A DNA stretch of 64,000 nucleotides from Strix aluco (lineage: Eukaryota; Chordata; Aves; Strigiformes; Strigidae): NCBI RefSeq assembly GCF_031877795.1, contig NC_133971.1, forward strand, positions 83,786,446-83,850,445, given 5' to 3'. The notes below the pieces were generated by a model, which worked only from the letters and a program-made list of their open reading frames with translations, was not told the origin of the DNA and did no database searches. Both the position numbers and the translations under genes were made by a program. How positions within the stretch are numbered: position 1 is the stretch's first letter; every line of letters begins with the position of its first letter. Positions 9,816 to 21,662 of the stretch are shown here, piece by piece.

Positions 9816-10780
9816 TGGTGTTAGCCACACGGTGGAGATCTTGTTTCGCTTTCTCTGTAAGCACTCTGGGTGATGTCAGTGAAGGATCGCCTCACAAAAT
9901 ACCAAACAAGCTATGCAGGTCATCATTAGTTAGGCCCAACAACGGCTGTATTCAATTTATGGCTCCCAATAGTTTCTGTAAATCATTTAAAGTCTTAACA
10001 TCAGTTTTAAGTTTAACCTGCTGTGGGACAATGGCCTGTTCACAAATTCTCCACTCCAGGTACTGCCACGGTGATGATCTCTGTACCTTTTCAGGTGCTA
10101 TTTGTAACCCCACTCGAGATACTGAGTCTTTGGTTAAAGCAAGAGGCTTTTCCATGATCTCCTGTGTTTCTGCTGCTCTAAGGATGTCATCCATATAATG
10201 ATATATAACAGCCTGGGGGACCTGCGTTCTAACAGGGCTCAAAGCCTTTGCAACAAACCACTGACACATCATGGGACTTTTTTATGCCTTATGGTAAAAC
10301 AACCCAGTGGTACCGTCTTGCAGGTTCACTAACATTAATACTGGGAACAGAGAAGGCAAATTTGGGTGCATCGTCTGGATGCAAGGGAATGGTAAAAAAA
10401 AATCAATCCTTTAGATCAATTATTACAAGATGCCAGTTTCAGGGAATCATTGTTGGGGAGGGCATTCCTGGCTGTAATGTACCCGTATCCTCCATGGCAT
10501 CATTAATGTGTCGGAGATCATGTAAAAGTCACCATTTACCACTTTTCTTTAAAATAACAAACACTGGGGAGTTCCAAGGACTGGTGGTAGGTACAATATG
10601 TCCTGCACTTAATTGTTCCTGAACTAAATCATTAAGGTGGCTCAACTTTTCCATTGGCAAGGGCCACCGACCCACCCACACAGGTGATTCTGTTTTCCAG
10701 GTTAGTTTCAAGGTGGGTTTAGGGGTGGGTTGTGCTGTAGTGGCGATTAAGACAAATTTGATCCAATTTGAGTTCCCCAT
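9816..10780 (-). pseudogene. pol: Class II ERV reverse transcriptase, truncated
   Basis: The N-terminal fingers are in the frame at 10780-10529, with PLPMEKL, a [17 protein letters not shown] block and [10 protein letters not shown]. After a broken interval, the palm follows in the frame at 10272-9952 with the catalytic Y-M-D-D at 10197-10186 and the LQIAPEKVQ motif. Two stops separate the thumb segments. The reading continues into LTEKAKQDLHRV and stops exactly at the neighbouring LTR at 9815/9816. It is non-functional. Confidence 0.85.
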
Positions 10781-10799
10781 CGAGCCATACCGTCACGAC

Positions 10800-11070
10800 C
10801 CCATGATGTAATAGGGGTTTCCAATATAAATGGACAAATATTTGCTACCCAGTTTTCTGGGCCCCTTACATGAATGAGATCTTTGCTTTGAAATGTTACA
10901 GCATGACCACCAACCCCGAAAAGCCCTTGAGTTACCCGAGCTAACAGCCAATATGCTCGCAGATATCCGCACCAGTATCTAAAATGCCTGTCAGTTCAAC
11001 AGATTCTTCTGCTTTGGTGAGGGTTCATTTTATCAGAGGTCGACCTTGTGTCCCTGTCTGAGCCCAAAAT
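10800..11070 (-). pseudogene. pro: Class II ERV aspartic protease
   Basis: The active-site D-T-G-A-D is encoded at 10979-10965, in the context ELTGILDTGADIC. The surrounding frame is short and interrupted, and the flap region cannot be followed with certainty. It lies between dUTPase and reverse transcriptase, as expected for this group. Confidence 0.7.
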
Positions 11071-11119
11071 ATTTGAGGAGTACCTGCTGATCCAAATCCT
11101 GAGTCACTCAGCATACTAT

Positions 11120-11491
11120 TCATACTATGCTTCTCGGCATACTATTAGGGGGAGCTGCAGTAAAATAAACAAGCTGAGCAATTTTTGACCCTTTTGTTAC
11201 TGAACATGGGGGTACAAGGGTCCAGGCCATAGTTCTGATTTCCCCTTCATAATCGGCATCTATGACCCCTGGTAAAATGAACAACCCCTGTAAGGACGTA
11301 GATGATCTTCTGACAATATCCCCCTCAGGCAGATGGTACAAGGGTGCACTCTCCCCACAGAGTATGCACCTAAATTCAAGACAACAATTAACAGAATTAC
11401 TGCCTCCCGCTAGAGGAGATATTTCACCTATGACACTTAAAACACTGGGTCCGAACGAACAGGCAGCACCGATGACCCAGCGGGCGGGCAC
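11120..11491 (-). pseudogene. Class II ERV dUTPase domain
   Basis: This 123-codon frame contains the trimeric dUTPase motifs in order: an RSSTSLQGLFILPG block (motif 2) and GVIDADYEGEI (motif 3), which holds the catalytic Asp-Tyr pair. A GSKIAQLVYF strand follows. The domain lowers dUTP during reverse transcription in betaretroviruses and lentiviruses. The usual C-terminal glycine-rich motif 5 is not visible. The copy is open but isolated by upstream and downstream breaks. Confidence 0.8.
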
Positions 11492-11499
11492 TAGGGGCC

Positions 11500-11900
11500 T
11501 CTGTACTAAGGAATGTTCACTGATCCTGCACTACCCCCCCACTGGTACAGAGTCTGCCCTGCGCTTCGTTCCTCTCCGGCCGCTTCCCTCGCAGGATAAC
11601 AGAACTGCGGGTCAGAGAACTCCGCACTCCGCAGCTGCAGCTGGGCTGTGCCTCACACCCGCAGAACAGTCACACACCCACACAAAGGGGCCCCTTACAC
11701 TTATTACTCACACAACATAAAATGACAAATACTACAAACATCAAACCAGCATTAAGAATATATAAAGCCATGCTTATTGATTATCTGGTGTTGACAGACA
11801 AGTGTCAACACCTTCTGTAAAAACTGCCGCTTTTGGTGTTCGGGGGAGGCGGGATGGGCGGAGGGATGCCGGGGACGTGGTGCCGGGCTCAGCTGCAGGC
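11500..11900. other. Unassigned segment inside the class II ERV
   Basis: GC-rich sequence followed by an AT-rich part lies between the capsid-like fragment and dUTPase, where distal capsid and nucleocapsid belong. I find no Cys-His knuckle. It may be a degraded or replaced gag region. Confidence 0.35.
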
Positions 11901-11902
11901 GG

Positions 11903-12217
11903 TCACCCCGCAGCGGGGGGTGCTCGGGGACGCCCGAGGCCGCCACCGCCAACCCCACGCTTGCAGGTCGGGGGGTGCGAATGCTGAGTACAGAGATTCA
12001 CACACTCGGTTTTCCAGATAGAATACTGTGCCAGAGTTAGTACCGTTTTTAAAAGTGCCAGCCAATCCCACGGGACCAATTGATACCCATGAGTGATTGC
12101 CTCCAGTTTACCTGTTGTGAAGTGAGTTTTGAAGCCCGTCCTCATTAACGCTTTTCTGTCGTTCTTTAGTAACAGAAAATTGCAGTCCTTCCCAACGTGG
12201 CTGACATCCCAGCTCAT
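11903..12217 (-). pseudogene. gag: Class II ERV capsid fragment
   Basis: The frame contains HGYQLVPWDWLALLKTVL and a TLAQYSIWKTE segment. This is the arrangement of helices in the N-terminal capsid domain of beta- and alpharetroviruses. It then runs into a glycine- and proline-rich tail that is not gag-like. Confidence 0.55.
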
Positions 12218-12307
12218 AGATTACAGGAGCAACAACCTTTCTCGCCATGTCCATATCCCCTTGCGCCAAGGCTTCTTGCCTCGCTTTTACCCACGGATCA
12301 TCCCCAG

Positions 12308-12751
12308 CTAAGGGAGGACACAGGACAGGTTCTCTTTAAGATTTACAGTGTCAGGGTCTAAAAGATTATCACAGCCTAGAGACCCAGCATATAAATCTTG
12401 CTGCCAGGGTTCAAAATATGCGTCCTCGCCCTCTGTGTCCTCCTCCTCTGTGATAACAGACTGGCCGCGTTCATTATTTTGTCTTTTTGTTATCTCAAAA
12501 AGAGTTCTTGTCGGTAAGAGTTCTGCCGCAACCTGATTCCCTCGTGCTGCATAGTCCCACAGTCTTACTGCTGCTCCATCCCATATCAGAACAGTGAATA
12601 TAGTAACCGCATCAACTCCCGGTACTTCTGCTACTACCCACTGTAAAAGTCTCTTCAAGACATGCGGGTTAATATGGACCTTATTTTGAACTAACAGTCT
12701 TTCCATCAGTGAAAACACTGAATTTTCTTCCAAGGATATTAAACTCCCCAT
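12308..12751 (-). pseudogene. gag: Class II ERV matrix domain (gag N-terminus)
   Basis: The start is placed at the ATG at 12751 because it gives M-G-S-L-I-S, an N-myristoylation signal. A longer frame starts nine codons upstream. About 90 residues of helical matrix-like sequence follow, then an acidic linker (EEEDTEGEDAYFEP) and a stop at 12308. The domain would target Gag to the plasma membrane. It lies about 130 bases after the primer site, as expected. Confidence 0.7.
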
Positions 12752-12878
12752 CACTTCCCCACAGCTCACCTTGCTCACCCTGCAGCGGTGATTGATGCCG
12801 GCTCCTGCTTCCTTTCAGCAGCTCCAAAGTTCTGAGGGGTTTGCCACCAGAGTGATCCAAGCTGGTCACACTTACCGC

Positions 12879-12896
12879 CCGCTACACGGGGCACCA
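12879..12896 (-). other. Primer binding site of the class II ERV, tRNA not identified
   Basis: The minus strand reads TGGTGCCCCGTGTAGCGG directly after the LTR end CACACA. The TGG start and position fit a primer site, but I could not match it with certainty to a tRNA 3' end. Confidence 0.5.
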
Positions 12897-13350
12897 TGTG
12901 TGGCAACTGAGGCATGGACTCTCCATGGAAGTGCAGAGGGAAAGACCCTTTATTATTACAATAGTACATACTTATGCTCTCGCCAAAGCTGTTACTTCAT
13001 AATTAGCAAATCAGCAATTAGACAGTTATCAACCTTTTCTCCTATCAGCATCAGACCACTCTAACACGCACTGTGCAGACCAATCACCTTCTCGTTCACG
13101 CACTGTTCACACGGCAGTAACTTCTCACAGTTCAGTGCTTTCCCACGGCTCAGTGTTGCAGCTGTCCGTTGTTTTTCCCTGCCACCTCGGCACAACTCGG
13201 CAGTTTCTGATCTTTCTCCCCAGGCCTGTTTCTCATCAAAGCCTTGCTGCTTCTCAGGGGCTGCGCAGGGCTGACAGGCCGATGTCTCCCACAAGCAACA
13301 ACCCTCACCCTGCCGTCTCAGCGGGGGCAGGGATGGAGACAGGCAGCACG
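12897..13350 (-). mobile_element. 5' LTR of the class II ERV (outer boundary approximate)
   Basis: The inner boundary is clear: the minus strand ends TTGCCACACA before the primer site. AATAATAAAG at about 12946-12955 supplies a polyadenylation signal. The outer end is not defined because I found no matching TG end or target duplication; about 13350 is an estimate. Confidence 0.6.
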
Positions 13351-13689
13351 ACAGAGATGCAGGGTAGGGATGGCTCGGGAACTGGAGATGAACTGTAGCA
13401 GGCGATTTACAGATGTGTTATTGCAGCAACTCTGTCATTAGATAAATACTAAGTTAGTAGTCTCAGTGGTGAGTACTAAGAAGGAATTTCACAACGTGAC
13501 TGAGCACAACGCGCTGTGTTCTGTGTTAGAGCGTTTGCTCTTGAGGTCCCACAAATGAAGTTTTAACGGCTGAAGGTGAGTGAAGCACGTTTTGTTTACT
13601 CTCCCAATCAAACCGGGCTGCGAAATTGTCTGTTGGGGGAAATCCCGGATAAATATCACCTATAGGATATGTGTACTTAGAGCTAAGTT

Positions 13690-15080
13690 CTCATTAAATT
13701 CATTTAATTAGGGCAGCGCGGGCAGCGCCGCTTCAGCACCCTGGAGAGCGCCCGGCGGCAGCGGCGCGGGGACCGTGCGGACGCGCCCCCGCCCGCGGAG
13801 TCCCGGCCCCGCCCGGAGCCGAGACACGGCCACGGCCACGCGCGACCGGCCCCGGGAGACGCAGCCGCCCCCCCCTGCCGCAGGCGCAGCGGCACAGTCG
13901 CGCAGGGGCGGAGGCACACGGGCACCGGGGCCGGGCACGTGCACGCACCCTCGCAGGCACACACTGAGACACGCGCGCACACGCAGGCACAGGGGCGCGA
14001 CCCCCGTGCGCGCTCCCGTGGGCGCGGCAGCACCCAAACCCCGACGCCAGCACCCCCACAGACCCCACACGGCCCCGCACCCCTCTCGCGCTGTCGCACA
14101 CGCACTTTCTCACCCACCGCAGCCCCCGTCCGCGCTCCCACAGCCCCCCCACGCGTAGGCACAGTCCCGCGCAGACACCCAGCGACCCCCTGACACAGTC
14201 ACACACGCGCACGCACACCCGGACCGCGCGTGCTCCCGCCCCCCGACACGCAGACACACACGCCCGCGGGACGGGCGGGGGGGCGCGGGGCGGGGTAGCT
14301 GCGGCGCGCGGGGCGGGGGGCGGGCGCCTGCGCGGAGGGAGCCGGCCCCGCCCGCGCAGCCCGTCCCGGCGTGCCGCGGCCCCGAGGCGGCGGAGCAGCG
14401 GCCGGCCGTGCCCGAGCTGGCGGCAGACAGGGACAGCCCGGATCGCTCCGGGGCTCCCCCGGCGCCTCCTGCCCCACGGTCAGGCTGCGCTCGCGCGCGC
14501 CGGGGGGGGGGGCGGCTGGTCCGTGCGCGGGCGCGGGGGGGCGCGGAGCGACGCGCGGGGCCGGCGCCGGGCTCCGCGCCGAGGGGGCCGGTCTGAGCGG
14601 GGTCCGCGCCCGCCCTCGGGGCCGCTCCGGGCAGCGCCCGCCCGCGGCTGTGCGCTGGGGACGCGCCGCCTCCGCCACGCTCGGTCGGGGCCGCGGGCAG
14701 CGCTGCCCGTGCCGCGGCTCCGTTCCCGCAGAGGCCGCTGCCGGCTGCTGGCTCCGCTCGCCGCGTCTCGGTGTCCGCGCTGAAGCGCTCGGCGCTGCGC
14801 GGTGCCGCCGCGGGGCCTCAGGGCGGCGCTGCTGGAGGGACCGCGCGGGGCCGGGCGGGGCTGGGGGCGGCCGCTCGGTCCGGGACACGGGTTCATCCGA
14901 GCGGGGGATCCCCGCGGGGTGCTGGCGGGGATCGCGGACAGACGGCCGGGAGCACTCCGGCACTGACGGGAACTGCCTCTGCTGCCCGCCCTTTGGAGGG
15001 ACTCGCTCCGCTGGAGATTCTTCACAGAGTTTATAAACCGCTCGGTCTGTTCATAACTGCTCCGTGCGGTCACTGAGCGG
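13690..15080. promoter_or_regulatory. CpG island
   Basis: The base composition changes sharply at both ends. The interval is dense in CpG and GC boxes (for example GGGGCGGGG near 14286 and GGGGCGGGGGGCGGG near 14308). The 13920-14260 part is a CAC/CGCAC-rich low-complexity tract. Long open frames exist on both strands, as expected by chance in GC-rich DNA, and none has a domain I recognise. It probably marks a promoter, direction unknown; no convincing first exon was found. Confidence 0.65.
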
Positions 15081-18000
15081 GGCCTGGCGGGGCAGCACTC
15101 CAGCTCTTGCAGCAGTGCCATCCGGGAACTGGGAGGTGGGATACTCGTTTTAAAAATCCCAGTGAAACTGGGAACCTCGTGTCAAAGAGAAGTAGTAAAA
15201 ATGATGTGTAAATCCAAACAGCCTGTCCAGCCCTTAAACGAGAGTAAGGCAAAGCAACGTCTGGTCAGGCTCTGAGAGAGTCACAACTTCAAATAAACTC
15301 ACACCCAGAGGTGGGGAATCATTTCCAAAGTCTTATGGAAAATCAGAACTAATTAAAACTTCCAGTGCCAGCAGTCAGTGTCCTCCTCTGTCAGCAGTCT
15401 TGATATTGCCTTTCCTGAAGAGATGTTCTATGGATTGTGAATGAAGATCCTGAGCCCAGGTTTTGGTAGATGCTTTGGTTCGATGGCGTGGAAGTTCAGT
15501 ACAAATACCAACATGTTTGGTACACTTTTGGGCGTAGCTGCCTTGCTGCTGAAGAGGCAGCTGTGCTGCTTTTTATAGTTGTTTTTCTAATAAACATACT
15601 ATAAACAAAGCCTTTATTTCCTAGAGGGATGTTTTTGGCACCTTGCAGTTCCATCTTTTCCCCGGGGTGGTGGGGGGGGTGTCTACGGAGAGCCTGTACG
15701 TGTTCATGGGAAAGGGAGAAAATGCACGAAGGACAAAATCGAAAGCGTGCAAAGTAAGGTTAAAAAAAATGAGAATAAAATAGGTGTTTCTAGGCACCAA
15801 GTCCATGTGGAAATTGCATTTTGGGCAATAGTGAGATTGAATAAAGGATTAGTTTTCTCGTCCCTTCTCATTATAACTGGACTATGTATATTTTAGTGGA
15901 TTTTTAAAAGCTGCAGGGGAGTTGTCTCTAGGGAATGCTGATGTCAGACTCACACCAGATACCCGGCATTACCCTTCAGAACACCATCTGCCAAGCTGTC
16001 TAGAGATTGGGGTTAGAGTCTGACATGGGATGGCTGTTAAAACACTTTAATCAAGGTAAGAGTGTAACTACTTGAGGAAGCAAGAGTTAATGCCCTGGTT
16101 GCTGCCGGGTATATATAGGAAGGAAATGTATAGAACTGGCAGAATTATTTTTGGTGCAGGAGAAACACAGGACAGTGGTGCAAGGGTCTCTGTGACCGTG
16201 TATTTCTGGGATATACCCACGATGAAGCGATGCTCCCAGACCCTGCGTTTCTGTTCTTTATAATCCATGACCAGCTACATCGGTAACAATAGCAGCCAGG
16301 TGTTGTTTTTATGGTGTACTGAGCTTTTTGGATTGCTGGTAGACTTTGTATAAAATGCGTCAGTGTAGGTTTGAAGGGTTTTGCTTCAGAGATGAGAGCC
16401 TGGAGCCTCTGCTCTGCGTGGGAAGTGCTGTGATTTTTCATGTCCGTTGGTAGAACCTGAGGTTGAGAAGAGACCTGCTGCTGTGTGAAGCTGCAGAAGG
16501 GCACACAGTGACAGGCGTTCCAGAAACACGGTGTCAATTGATGCCACTGGATTTACTTGTAAAGGTAAAACCTGATGTTTTTCCCCATTAATGTTTTTTT
16601 TGTTTGCTTGATTATTTTGTTTGTTTGTGTGTTTTGGTGTACTTAACCTATTTTAAAAACAAATTACTTGTGTTTTTAATATGTAGGTCTGCGTCCTGCA
16701 GGTTGACCTGTGTCAGGTGCACACTGGAATCGGGAGCTATTTACCCCTCACCACTGAGGGATGAACAGAAATTCCTCAGTCTGCAGCTGCTGAGAGCAGC
16801 AACCTTCACCATGGTGTGAGCACCAAGGCACAAGCAGCACACTGCCCTGGGTCTTTAAAGCTGCTTCTGTGCTATCCATAAACTGAAACAAAAATTTTGG
16901 AGGTGATAAAACCGGCTTCAAACTACAAATAGTAAAAAGATGGCATAAAGTAGTGGATTAAAAAGCAGACTCGATTGGCAGTTCTGAGGTGAGGTTGTTA
17001 TGCCAGCTCCTGCATCTTAGGGGTTTGCACAGTGAAAGAAACAATTGGTGTGACTCTGATTGGTCATTTAAGTTTCAATTAATGTTAATTCTCTCATCTT
17101 ATGTAATAAATGTATTAAAATGCCCATTTTATAACCCGTTGGAAGGCTATATTACAATTTATTTATGGTAGGGCTTTTCTGGCTGTCTTTAGCACTTGCA
17201 ATATTACTCGTTAAAGGGTAATTCAGGTTCATTTGCTGGTTTAAAACCAAGAAGTGGAGTGAAAATTAGGAAAAGATACAATGCAATAAGATTATTTTTC
17301 CCCCCAGATTGCTTAGCAGACTACTCTAGCTCTCAGAGACATGAAATATGTGGCCTAACTGCAATTTCAGGTGAAATGTTTGTGGTCCTGTTGCTGGCAC
17401 TGACACGTGTAGACACGTGCTGCTTGCACCTTGTTTGTGAGACAGGTGTGTGCCGGTGTGAGCGCCACAGTTTGATTGCCCTGGGCTGTGTAGGGCAGCC
17501 TGCCTGTTGGAGCACAGTGCTGTGCTCTTCCCTCTCACAGGCTTTTGCTTGTGTCTCAAGAAAACAAGAATTTGGCCTAGAGAGAAGTGACGCTGCGTGT
17601 TGTGCTCTTGTCCCAGCCCTGAGCTGGGTGGAGACCAGAGCTGTGCCTTAAGGACAGACTTAACCAGTCTGACTGAACTGAAACATGGACCCCATCTAGC
17701 ATGCCAAACCAGGTGGTGGTGTTTGTTCACGTTTCTGAGATAAATTACATCCTGGGGGATAGATTCCTGCCTTGGTTTCTGCCCGTGTGAGCCTTACTGC
17801 TAACAGTTTTTGTTGGATTGTTACCTGCTGACGTTTTCCTCATGATTTGTACCACTCTTTCACAGTATTGGCTGTGGATCAGAATCGAACTTCAGAACCA
17901 TTTTAAGAGGCGTATTTTTATTTTAACATATTTTTTCACTTTTTTTAAGTTGGAGATACTGAATATTTGAGATCTATCTTAAGTCATACTTCCCTATACA

Positions 18001-20880
18001 TTACTTAACAACACCACTGACTGTGGCTTACTGCAGAACATCCTATATCAGATACAGCAGTTTAATAAACTAATAGAATTGATATGCAGGGTCATATTAT
18101 CATAGTAGCATCTTCTCATTATGTTATTTCAGGAAAGGGAGAACAGTCATTTAGGAAAAAACCTGACAAAGTCTTACAGCTTTATGGTTTGATTTTTTTT
18201 CCTTGCCCCTTTCACCCCCTCCTCAATCAACATAATCAGAATTTTGCCCAAGGCATTTCTGAGTGGTGATTTTTCATATGACAGCAATAAGGGTGTTTTC
18301 CTTCCGTTTGACTTTATTTTTGACATGGGCTACAAGCCTTCGTGGTTTCCTCAATACCAATATAAGTTTGATAAATTTCAACGGATATTTCATAGTATGT
18401 AATCATGGTGATGTTCATGTATGCCTTTTATCTCAATTTCTCAAAAAAATATGCTCTTGGAAACATGAATAAAAATTTTCTTTTGTACAAAGGGCTTTAC
18501 CTGAAGTCCTCAAAGTGCTTGGAATTAATGCTTTACCTTAATATAGCAGGTGAAAAATTATTCTGCCAGCTATCTTGTGATAAGCATTCTTCTCCTCAGT
18601 AACACTGGCAGTAGGAGTCCCTGTTTTATGTGAAACCACGTTCTTTATCGATTTTGCACCACTCTTTTTCCTCAAATTCTGAAGAATTGTAACTGCCAGA
18701 ACTTTCCAGACTGATTTATGGTTACTTTTAGCCCAGATTGCCATGAGAACTTCTAGTTTGATATTTCTGTCTCCTGTGGAATCCTGTTTACATGTAGTAA
18801 CACTTTGTTTTTATTACACCCAGAATACAGAAGCCGTTGGCTCTTACCCTGTTGTAGGTGGGCTATTTCAGTATTCTCCAAGGTGTTGCGTGGCCACTTT
18901 GGTCATGTTTATTCTACAGTACTTGGAAAATGGAGATTGTTTACTACACGTTTTCTTTTCTCGTTACTCCGTGTTTCGATTTGCCTGTTGTGTGCTTTGG
19001 GCAGGAGGGGTCAGCATTGGTTGCTTCAGAGGGTTGGATGAGGTCTGATTTTGTTACACAGTTCACTGTCCCAAGGCACCTTTGTACCTTTCCATTTGTC
19101 TTGTGGGGCACACAGCTTAGTTGTCTCTTTCTTAGTGATCTCCGTTCAATTTACGGTGTTAATTTTTCTCCTGAACATCCTACATTTGCTTCTTGAGTCT
19201 TAACCCAGCTCTCCAACTCTTTCCAGGGATGTTCCAAATCTTTGGGGATTTGTGTAGTTTATCTAAATTTTATTGTCCTCAGCCTCATAAAAATGGATCT
19301 TCCTGGGAGACACTGACGGATGTGTTGTACTTCGGGTTGCTTGCTGCAGTATGTGAGTTCCATGGTGTTTTTACTTAACCTCTGGTCTCCTCCGGTGTGA
19401 GCTGTGGCTTCTCCATAGAGCACCTTCTCGTAGCTACAGTCCAAAGAGGATGGATTTTTTTATGTGCCAAATTCAAGCTGTTTCACTGAAACCTAATACT
19501 AAGTCTTCAGTCTTCTGAGCATCTGTCCCCAGATGCGAATTTCAGTTTCTCTCTTACCTGATGACGGTTAGTCTTTCTATTGTTGAAAAACCTGGTTTTC
19601 ATCTTTAGGTAATATTCACATTGTTCTACACTGTAGATCTTCTTTTAAACAGTGTAGAAAAATATAACCAGAGTGTAGTATTCTTCATCATTTCCAGCAG
19701 CTTTGTGTTTTCTTTCCTTTTCTTGAGTTAAATGAAAACTGTTAAAAATGTCAGAAGCTTCCGAAGGTGGGTTTTGGGGGCTGTGACCTCACTGACATTT
19801 TATGGGGAAAAAACCTACTTTGAAATTGTTTGATATTCTCCTTGCACTATAGAAAGCACTGAGTTCTATCAGAGTGGTGGTATTAAGTATGACACTATTT
19901 AAGAGGATAATAAATGTCAGGTAAAAATGAGCTCAGATGTTGCTTAGCTCAGAACAGAAGGCACAGAAAAGAAAACCTGAAGCTGTCTGGTAAAACTAAT
20001 AGGAAAAACCTTTTCTAAAAGATGCCACTAAAATTCCCGAGAACAAAAGTCAGTGAAAAGCTGGTTATCAAGTGTCTGTTGTGTCAGACTTGTCAGATGT
20101 CACTTCAGTGCCAAAAGGAAGAAGCTCACAACTGGATGTTTTAGCAGCATTGATGGGGTTTGTGCATGAAGAAAGACTGTGCTAAAACCTGCATCAGGGC
20201 TGCGGAGTTCAATGGCTGCTGTACGGACATTGCTGTGCCAAGCAGCTCTGCCCATCGCTGACAGCTTTCTGGGGATTCTGTTCAGGCTGCACAGACACTG
20301 GGAACAGAGTTTAACATTACTGTGGTTTGGTGTGGGTTTTTTTTAAGAAAAATTGAGCTGTAGAGCAAAATGCTAAACTTCAATCACACTGTTGAGAGTG
20401 ATTTTTCCTGCTTTGCTAAAACTAGTTTTCTGTCTGAATTTAAATGTTTGAACCCGTTTCCATGGTGCAGTATTTCATACAAGTTTTCATTCTTTTTAAA
20501 GTCAGAATAACACAAGGTAGATTTAATCTGTACTTTTAAATACTTTGCTAGCTCACAATGCAGTTTATCAAGGGAAGTAAATTGAGCCACACTTGAATGT
20601 TATGGGTTTTTGCTTTGAGGGTGTTTTGTTACTTTCCTGAGCTCAAGAGTAAATGTGAATATATTACAGGTATCATTGTGGTATTCATGTCATATGAGAC
20701 AAGTTCTTATTTTGAATGAATTTTGATTACAGCTACCTTAAATATTTCCCCCCCTGCCAAAGTCTAACTTCAAAAATAAAAAACTTCCCGTATTAGGTGT
20801 TTCTTTACAAAATCTCTACTTTGCTATTTTTTTTTGAAGGTGTTCATAAAAATTCTGTCTCAGTTTAGCAAACAATTATA
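15081..20880. other. Gene-free non-coding stretch
   Basis: AT-rich sequence with short random open frames. I could not identify exons with paired splice sites, RNA genes or transposable elements. It could be the first intron of a gene starting at the CpG island or intergenic DNA. Confidence 0.5.
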
Positions 20881-20890
20881 TAGTTTCACA

Positions 20891-21662
20891 TGTGCATCAG
20901 GCATTATGCCAAGTGCAAGGTCCTGCACCTGGGTTGAGGCAATATCAGTACAGACTGGGGGATGAATGGGTTGAGAGCAGCCCTGTGCAGAGGGACTTTG
21001 GGATATTGGTGGACGAAACATTGGACATGAGCTGGCAGCGTGCACTTGCAGCCCAGGAAAACAATCATCTCCTGGGCTGCAAAACAAGAAGCATGGCCAG
21101 CAGGTCGAGGGAGGGGATTCTCCCCCTCTATTCCACTCTTGTGAGACCCCCCTGCAGTGCTGGGTCTAGCTCTGGGGCTCCCAGTGTAAGAAAGACATGG
21201 ACCTGCTCAAGTGGATCCAGAAGAGGCCGCAAAGATGATCGAGGGGCTGGAGCACCTCCCCTCTGAGGACAGACTGAGAGAGTTGGGGGGGTTCAGCTGG
21301 AGAAGAGAAGGCTCCGGGGAGACCTTAGAGCGGCCTTTCTGTATATAAAGGGAGGTTTTAAGAAAGGTGGAGAGATGTTTTACCAGGGCCTGTAGTTCCA
21401 GAACAGAGGGCAGCAGTTTAAAACTGAAGGAGTATGTTCAGATTCGATAGAAGGAGCGTACATTTTTTTTACATGAGGTTGGTGAGACACTGGAACAGGT
21501 TTCCCAGAGAAGCTGTGGATGCCCCATCCCTGGATGGGTTTGAGGCCAGGTCAGATGGGGCTTTGAGCAACCTGGTCTGGTGAAAGATGTCTGTGCCCAT
21601 GGCAGGGCGTTGGACTAGATGATCTTTAAGGTCCCTTCCAACCCAAAACATTCTGTGGTTAT
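20891..21662 (+). mobile_element. CR1 LINE, 5'-truncated copy
   Basis: The sequence follows the 3' end of bird CR1. It contains the AAGTGCAAGGTCCTGCACCT block, the GAGACCCCCCTGCAGTGCTGGG block, GGATCCAGAAGAGG, and the 3' terminus ending ACCCAAAACATTCTGTGGTTAT, which replaces the usual ATTCTATGATTCTATGA type end. It covers the C-terminal part of ORF2 and the 3' UTR. Frame breaks and an internal T-run show it is old. CR1 does not make long target duplications, so none is sought. Confidence 0.93.

Larger units (their letters stand above)
9816..13350 (-). mobile_element. Defective class II (betaretrovirus-like) ERV
   Basis: Minus-strand order is LTR (right end uncertain, left end 12897), primer site (12896-12879), matrix, capsid-like fragment, an unassigned GC-rich piece, dUTPase, protease and reverse transcriptase. 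A dUTPase fused upstream of protease is typical of betaretrovirus-like elements. Reading is interrupted by stops and frame shifts, the distal capsid and nucleocapsid are missing, and reverse transcriptase is cut at 9816 by the LTR of the other provirus. The 3' remainder would be expected beyond that younger element but is not visible. Confidence 0.85.

Noticed and set aside
13704-14963. Long open frames of up to 254 codons on both strands in the CpG island
   Set aside because: They overlap each other on both strands, are made of Arg, Pro, Ala and Gly only, and have no domain or splice context. This is expected in GC-rich DNA.
14199-14963. A transcription start assigned to a specific gene
   Set aside because: No first exon with a matching downstream exon could be shown on either strand.
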